From Silene noctiflora (Eukaryota > Streptophyta > Magnoliopsida > Caryophyllales > Caryophyllaceae), in assembly GCA_009801015.1 (NCBI GenBank), contig VHZZ01001384.1, positions 72,910 to 97,503 of the forward strand: a DNA stretch of 24,594 bases, in the 5' to 3' direction. How positions within the stretch are numbered: the stretch's first letter is position 1; every line of letters begins with the position of its first letter. A program made the translations under genes and the position numbers. The notes under the pieces are model-generated. The model was not told the DNA's origin, searched no databases, and was given only the letters and a program-made list of their open reading frames with translations. Of the stretch, positions 19,101 to 24,594 are shown one piece after another.

Positions 19101-22100
19101 TGTCTCCTGTCCGAAACCTTGTTCAGAGGACTTAACTTGCAAATCCTGTCAAATTTAACATTGAGGAATGAACTTGTTTCCTTAATGCCATTACAATATC
19201 ATTGTATCATAAATGAGATATTAGACGAGTATAATATTTGCATACCTTACTCTTGATCATACTGGGTAGTTCTTTGATAAGATCATCCGGACTATTAGAC
19301 GACAGATCCAATAAGCTTAATCTTTGAAGTTCACTACTATGAACATCCAAACTCTCACATTGATCCTTATAATATGGGGATGAATCTTCAAGTACAAGAA
19401 GGTCTTGACTTGTCCCGTGAACATGATAATTATTCTGGCTAACATGAAACCCATGGTCATTTCCAGAAAATGCCGGGCAAGGGCCAGTATCTTGGCAACA
19501 CAAACAGTTCTGGAACCGAAGTTCTATCAGCGAAGGGAGCTTAGACAGAGCGGCAGTAGTTGTCCAAAGATTAGAGAGTCGGGTTTCACACATGGACAAA
19601 TGCATGAGGTTGGGCATTTGGGAGAAAGAATCCTTCTGTATGGTAGTTAGCGAGGTACAGAAGTCAAGATTGAGCTTCCTTAATTTGTTGAAGTTTCCGA
19701 CCATTTCAAGCTTATGAAGACTCGAAGTGCTCAACTTCAAGATTCTACAGGACAAGCCACTTCGAAACATATCCCTGACAAACACGACCATTAAGAATAA
19801 GATACTTGATTTTTTAAAATTACGCAGTAAGCTGATTACTAAATACTCTGGACTCTGCTGCTGGTATCAGGCATGTGTGCGTGTCGGCGTCATTGGAATA
19901 AGCAAAATGGTTCCTGCCGGCTATATGATGCATTTTGGGTTTATATCAGTTCCAACAGAGTTCGGCCAGTAACAAGGTGAAACAGGTTTCAGGCCAGTTT
20001 GGATTGTTCAACTAGGGTCTAACGTGAAAAGATTTAGGACTGGACTGGTTTTGTAGGGTCTAGACATCCAACAGACCTTTTTTTTAAGGGGCGAAGGGGA
20101 GAACGGGGTCAGAGTTCATGTTGTTTGCCTAAAATGAAGTTCGACACACTAGAAAAGTGAACTGTGAATATACTGTAGCATAATATTAATGACTGACTTT
20201 GGACTAACCTCAAGAAATGTTTAGTAAAAGGCAAATCATGGAGGGAAACTGTATGGAGTTTCTGATTGGCGGCACACATCAGCGAAAAGGTCTGATTTTC
20301 ATCAATCATGCAGGGTGACTCGTTGAGAATATTGATAGCATCAAGATCAGAGGAGCCCATTGCATTGATCAAGTCAATCAGAGGTAAATAGTCAGCACCC
20401 TTCAGCTGGTCTAGTTCAACTTTCAGGCTACTGCGCCTTTGTCTACTCTTCTGCATTTGATTTAGTCGCCAATTAGACAAAATTAAGAAATTGTTTGAGT
20501 CTTTCCATAAACATGGTAGAAAAACGCTCATTTTTTTTGCCTTCGGAGTTTTGACATTCCATTGATTTCAAAGATCAAGTTACTAATGGATAATAATACA
20601 TCATTAGACATTAGTAATGCCAGTTTGAAACGTACCTTGGCGAGAGAATCCGAAATTGCAGGAACAGGCAGCACCTTATGCCTTGTACAATACTTAATAT
20701 ACCTGATTAAATTTACAAAAACATCCTTTCAGATCAGTTCACTATTTAAGGTTATTAGCTACATACTCCGGCAATGAAAATTTTACAGCAACCATTTGCC
20801 ATTGTAGTACATTACTAGCATACCATTTTTGTACACACCAATGAAACATGATTGCATGACTGATCACCATTTACCGATTCCGTTAAAAAAAAAATAGCGA
20901 TTGTGTTAAACTCATATCAGATTGCAAAAATGACCGGGAGGTCGTGTACAATAATCCTCATATTGGAGAGCACATACAAGTTTTGCATCATCTTTTACAT
21001 ACAAAAAAAATGAGATTGTGTATGCCAAAGGAGTTCAAACGGATAATTTCATTAGATACTAAATTTTTAACCAAGTGGGTTTGGTGTGGTGGTCGATCAC
21101 CTTATTCCTAACTCATGATGTCTAGGGGTTCATACGGAAACAAAAAAGACACCAAAATTTTCGGAAATCCTTATATGGTTCTAATTGAAATTTAGTAATT
21201 TTCGGATTTGTGCAAGGTCACGGTGCTCATCATTGACAGGCAAATTTTTTTTAAAAAAAAAAGTGTGGATTCCAAAAGTTAGCACTAGTTATCCACAAAC
21301 TAGTCTAATTTGATTGAGAGAGATGTGAATATACTATACATTGGTACTAAATCTGCTTTTTGGAACTTTAATTGGACCGACTAATAAGATTAGCGAAACA
21401 CAAATTCTCATTTGAAAACGGGTACTATATCCGTCACAAGGTGAAGACGGATATTGCCCCTCTCACAATATGCAAGTGACACTATTTATGGGGTACTTTA
21501 TTTCTCTACCACTTGTCCTCCCACTTACCTTATTATGAGAGGGGGCACTATACATGTTCAGCTTGTGACGAATAGTTGGCTTTGTTAGAGAAATTATAAA
21601 AGATGGCAATAATTGAGAGTCAACAGTCGTTCATTTTGCATCTGAGCTCACACGGCATTACGCGCCTTACTCTACCAATTCTATGGGCAGACCAAATGGT
21701 CCACGTCACCCTTCCTATCATCTTTGTCCACATCACTTACCAACTTGTCATTTATTGTTGTAAATTATTTTTTAAAAAAATTCTACTCATTTACACATTT
21801 GATAATCACAAATTTAATAAATTGATTATGCGTGCCACAGTGTCACCTAAAATTAGCACCACTTCAAAATCGGACAAAAATATGGGTTATACGTCTATAT
21901 AAAAACTAAAATAAGACCGTTATACAACCTTCCTCTAGTTTGGGTTAAACCATACACCTGATCTAACGATACCAATAAAGACGGTTTTAAAGAGGAGTAA
22001 CCGTAAATGATTATTAAATCCCGAAAAACAACTTGGTATTCTATCACTAAAAATGCCAAGTTGGCATATGAGTAGGCACGATCTATCAAATTGATTTCCA

Positions 22101-22444
22101 GATTTATGAGATTGATTGATTCAACTTTGAAAACACGTGAGTATTTGACAGAATTGCAAAAGCTCAACATCTGTTTCCAGTATCATTGTTTCTCTTATCA
22201 ATCATGCACAATAATCCAAACATAACTACATTCATCACCCAGTCAGAGTAATCAGAATTTAAAGTTTAAAAAAGGAAACAAAGGTCGAAAACTTAATGTA
22301 CCCAAAGAGTAAGCTTGGAAAGTAAACTCAATAGCAACATGCATGAATGACACTCCAAAATACTCTGAATTATTTTTCCCATGAAAAAAGGGAATTAAAG
22401 AGAGAGAAGAGAAGAAAGTACCTGAATTCCAAGCTGTTTTCCAT
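16106..22444 (-). CDS. Leucine-rich-repeat/WD40 fusion protein with DWD box (candidate DDB1-CUL4 receptor)
   Basis: Nine exons on the minus strand: 22444-22422, 20702-20636, 20450-20209, 19774-19246, 19145-18480, 17992-17549, 17109-16915, 16806-16750, 16258-16106. They total 2376 nt, 791 aa, with every junction GT-AG and in phase. The first exon encodes only MENSLEF plus two bases and reads through into RYIKYCTRHKVLPVPAISD. Residues about 110-290 hold leucine-rich repeats (for example LRKLNLDFCTSLTTI, PNLMHLSMCETRLSNLW, PSLIELRFQNC). Residues about 450-740 are WD40-like blades (FEYHPCNSSLMAFGTLDGEV, VLVGSDNGLLRLYD, MFATSSFDRKVKMWDLR, YIISGSSDEHVVRVC). The 16-residue DWD box (606-621) ends in WDLR, the DDB1 contact motif. 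I recognise this as a plant LRR-WD40 family but cannot name the gene. The last exon ends in an unusual tail (SRICSLSTYLQHRLL...), discussed in findings. The protein has no signal peptide, so it is probably nuclear or cytosolic. Confidence 0.9.
16259..16749 (-). other. Intron 8 of the LRR-WD40 gene
   Basis: About 490 bp, GTAAAT to TGGCAG on the minus strand. No repeat or exon with family resemblance is visible. Confidence 0.8.
17110..17548 (-). other. Intron 6 of the LRR-WD40 gene
   Basis: About 440 bp, GTATAT to GTAACAG on the minus strand, joining ...AVDNE to VKQLLASDG in phase 0. Nothing else is visible in it. Confidence 0.85.
17657..17704 (-). other. DWD box (DDB1-binding WD40 motif)
   Basis: Sixteen residues, FATSSFDRKVKMWDLR, match the DWD consensus at every defining position: small or hydrophobic residues first, Asp at position 7, a hydrophobic residue two before Trp, then W-D-x-R. 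In plants and animals the final Arg contacts DDB1. This supports, but does not prove, membership in a CUL4 ubiquitin ligase. It lies in exon 6 of the LRR-WD40 gene. Confidence 0.8.
17993..18479 (-). other. Intron 5 of the LRR-WD40 gene
   Basis: About 490 bp, GTATAT to AAACAG on the minus strand, joining ...KKYPSK to VLVGSDN. It includes a short GGTTCGGGTTCCGGTTC tract of the degenerate type also seen at 24000-24340. Confidence 0.85.
19775..20208 (-). other. Intron 3 of the LRR-WD40 gene
   Basis: About 430 bp, GTTAGT to TTGTCAG on the minus strand, splitting the Arg codon in ...KHFLR/DMFRSG. No gene or clear element lies inside. Confidence 0.8.
21075..21255 (+). repeat. Possible tRNA-derived SINE
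   Basis: TGGTGTGGTGG (A-box-like) is followed about 35 bp later by GGGGTTCATACGG (B-box-like), and the segment ends near an A-rich run at about 21250-21262. The body length fits a short SINE. The boxes are degenerate and no target duplication was found. Confidence 0.35.
21424..21576 (-). mobile_element. MITE, copy 2 of a two-copy family
   Basis: About 153 bp with long inverted ends: ACTATATCCGTCACAAGGTG... left and ...CAGCTTGTGACGAATAGT right, each followed inward by TGCCCCTCTCACAAT or its complement. Its reverse complement aligns with 1771-1906 throughout and keeps a fuller distal inverted repeat. No target duplication is clear. Confidence 0.75.
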
Positions 22445-22924
22445 GGAGAAGATGTACAATATTATTTAGTGCTTAGAATATTAGATGGAGAAATTAGAAA
22501 GAAAGTCAACCTGAAAATAATCAGCTTGGCATAAAAGAAGCAATAAATAAGTGAACAAGAGTTAGGTTGGAAATGGTGAAATATAAGCAGGGTGACTTTT
22601 CATAATATCGTAGGTTCATATCACGTACGTATGCGACGACAAATTTATATATAAAAAAAAAAAAGGTACTACATAGTTGCTGTCATGAAGACTTGTACTG
22701 ACCTTATTACAACAACAATAGAGATAAGATAGACATGGACTCTCTGCACATCTTCATTAATTATGGGCAACCCGGCCTTATGAAAGTGATCTCAATTGAT
22801 CCCTAGATATTTTTAAAATTTACCTATGATTTACTTGTCTGTAGTGAATCTAATAAAACCGACCAATCTCAACAATTAAACTTACACTTGATATGTACTT
22901 GTAGAGTCCTAGTTTTATACATTA

Positions 22925-23450
22925 CTACTGTGTTGCCCGTGCGTTGCACGGATTTTTAAATAATTGGCTAAAGTTTAAATATATAAGTAATATTTAACAA
23001 CGTTTTAACTTTTATTATATAGAGGCACAATAAAATTATACATCCAAATGTATATGATCATGGTACATATAATACAAATCTAATTGAGCTTATATGCAAT
23101 CTTTTCGAACTTTTAACATTTATGAGTTACATTTTAATTTTTTAGGTGTCAAAATTAAAATCTAATTGGGCTTATTTGTATTATTTTTGAGTTTCATTAT
23201 AATATTTTGAGTTTAAAATTTATATAAAGGATCTCAGATTCTTTTCAATAAAGTTCGTAAAATATGCATATAAGCTCAAATCATTTATTATAAAACTCCA
23301 AATCTATACTACTTGTTACTACTTGTTATATAGGTTGTATAGTCTACTAATTGGTGTAGAGGGGGTTGTCGGACAATTTATTGTTTCAACATGTGATTTG
23401 CCCGTGTGTTGCACGATTTCTAAAATAGTTGGCTAAATGTATAATGTGTA
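22925..23450 (-). mobile_element. Helitron-like 3' terminal hairpins (two direct copies)
   Basis: TTGCCCGTGCGTTGCACGG (22934 onward) and TTGCCCGTGTGTTGCACG (about 23398 onward) are each followed by TTT(T/C)TAAA and then TTGGCTAAA. On the minus strand this gives a GC-rich hairpin CCGTGCAACGCACGG followed by GCAACACAGTAGT, close to the CTAG-type 3' ends of plant Helitrons. No matching 5' end was assigned and no helicase is present, so these are non-autonomous remnants. Confidence 0.4.
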
Positions 23451-24034
23451 AAGTCGTTTTAGCCATTTATTGTGTAAAGGGAATTGTAGGATAATTTCAA
23501 TGCTAACATAGTTTGATTAACGATCATTATTGTTTCAGCATATGATTTTATTTGATAAACTAATCGAAGCTTAGATGACACAATTTTGTTTTCCTTTAAA
23601 TAGTTGGTTTCAGAGGTTTAATTAGTTAAACAAAACAAAAATGACAATCCTTTCATATTTTAATTCACTTAACATTGCATGCGTTACATATAATATGTCA
23701 AGTCTTCTCTCTTTTGATATTTATATCTAAAATATGATAAATGACTAATATAGATGCACTACACCTTAGGCCTTTTAGATCTATTCTTTTTGGATATCTC
23801 CTCCCTATGTTTGATATCCTCCGTTATTGCAATGACTCTTGGAACGTTTCTGATAATGAGTTTAATTAGGGCCCTTTTTTTTTTCACCATCAAAATATAA
23901 TTTTGTTTCTTATTTTCCTTTCAACCTCATTCTAACTGTTATATATATTATGTCTTGGTGCTTCTTTAAAAATTTCTCCTTAAACCTCTCTTATTCTAAA
24001 GAATGCTGTTACTCTCACCTTTACACTTGGCAAA

Positions 24035-24325
24035 ACTGAGCCGTACCAAATAACTCGACCTGAACTTTACCAGCACCCAAATTGCGGACTCAAATTTGGT
24101 ACTCGAAACCCGAATTGACCCGCTATATTTAACCTAACCCGCACTGGCCGTTATCCACAAATAACTTGAAAATAACCTACCGAGAAATGACAATGACGAA
24201 ATGACAATGACCTGAACCTGAACCTGAAATGAACCAACTCGACCCGTCCTGGTTCGAATTCTTGCAAACCCGAACAAACCGAACCCAACTTGACGTGACC
24301 TGAACCCAAACCAATTGACCCGTTT
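24035..24325. repeat. Degenerate CCGAAC/TGACC-type low-complexity repeat
   Basis: Words such as AACCCGAA, TGACCCG, CCTGAACCTGAACC and CCGAACAAACCGAACCC recur for about 300 bp without a fixed period. This style is common in eudicot intergenic DNA. The open frame across it on the minus strand is a translation of the repeat. Confidence 0.7.
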
Positions 24326-24594
24326 GTCAGATCTACTCACTTTACCTTTCTTTTCTTGACCTAACCTTAAATGGTTATGATATAATAAATAAAATTCAAA
24401 TTCTCACTTATTTAAGTCTTTATATATTGATTTTCTTATACATTGCATGTTTTATATAATAACTTTTACCTATATTCTCAATATTAATATCAAGTTATAT
24501 ATTTTAATATGTTAAATTTGTTTTGTTTTACACGTCAAGTGGTAAATAACACCAAAATTGAATATTGTGAAACACTAAAGATTTTGATTAAGCT

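Larger units (their letters stand above)
20703..22421 (-). other. Intron 1 of the LRR-WD40 gene (1.7 kb)
   Basis: GTACTT to TCAG on the minus strand. It contains copy 2 of the MITE (21424-21576) and a weak SINE-like stretch near 21075-21250 with a TGGTGTGGTGG word and GGGTTCATACG. The rest is AT-rich and non-coding. Confidence 0.75.
22445..24594. other. Upstream flank of the LRR-WD40 gene, AT-rich repeats
   Basis: The first few hundred bases should hold the promoter and 5' UTR of the minus-strand LRR-WD40 gene, although no TATA box is convincing. Beyond that lie two Helitron-like hairpin motifs (22925-22990 and 23395-23450), extremely AT-rich DNA, and a degenerate CCGAAC/TGACC repeat (24035-24325). 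No protein-coding gene is visible. Confidence 0.6.

Noticed and set aside
24134-24340. Minus-strand open frame with FGFARIRTRTGRVG-like residues
   Set aside because: A direct translation of the degenerate CCGAAC repeat.

Overview
This is a nuclear plant window. Its genes are split into many short exons with GT-AG introns, the introns are long, AT-rich and full of transposon debris, and all four genes belong to plant families. Two copies of a roughly 150-bp inverted-repeat element and scattered TACTCCGTA-type motifs remind me of Caryophyllales genomes. I recall that rather than having tested it, so the firm call is eudicot.

Layout. (1) 189-9627, plus strand: a membrane-anchored pepsin-like aspartic protease in 12 coding exons, 672 aa. 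Introns of 2.9 kb and 2.5 kb are loaded with repeats. (2) 9628-12414: intergenic DNA, then a probable promoter, leader exon and 5' UTR intron of the next gene. (3) 12415-13948, plus strand: an armadillo-repeat protein of 376 aa that resembles the C-terminal half of plant U-box E3 ligase PUB4 but has no U-box. (4) 14605-15242, minus strand: a GASA/snakin cysteine-rich secreted peptide of 97 aa in two exons. (5) 16106-22444, minus strand: a leucine-rich-repeat plus WD40 protein of 791 aa in nine exons, carrying a textbook DWD box and so a candidate CUL4-DDB1 substrate receptor. (6) 22445-24594: AT-rich upstream DNA with two Helitron-like hairpin motifs and a degenerate CCGAAC-type repeat.

I built each model by requiring GT-AG junctions, continuous reading phase and family-like protein sequence across every junction. 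All four close exactly in frame: 2019, 1131, 294 and 2376 nt including stops. The genes do not form a pathway; this is ordinary plant gene spacing. Two of them (the PUB4-like ARM protein and the DWD protein) fall in ubiquitin-ligase-related families, which I treat as coincidence.

The most unusual structures are: a roughly 1-kb inverted-repeat element in the protease intron that carries a family of small palindromes built on AATGGCGTGTCT; the ARM-only PUB4 relative with an in-frame stop just upstream of its start; a 30-nt poly(A) block in the predicted GASA leader; and a SEA-like domain, membrane anchor and tyrosine sorting motif at the end of the protease. I see no CRISPR array, rRNA or convincing tRNA gene. 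The only retrovirus-like material is a short broken Ty3/gypsy relic.
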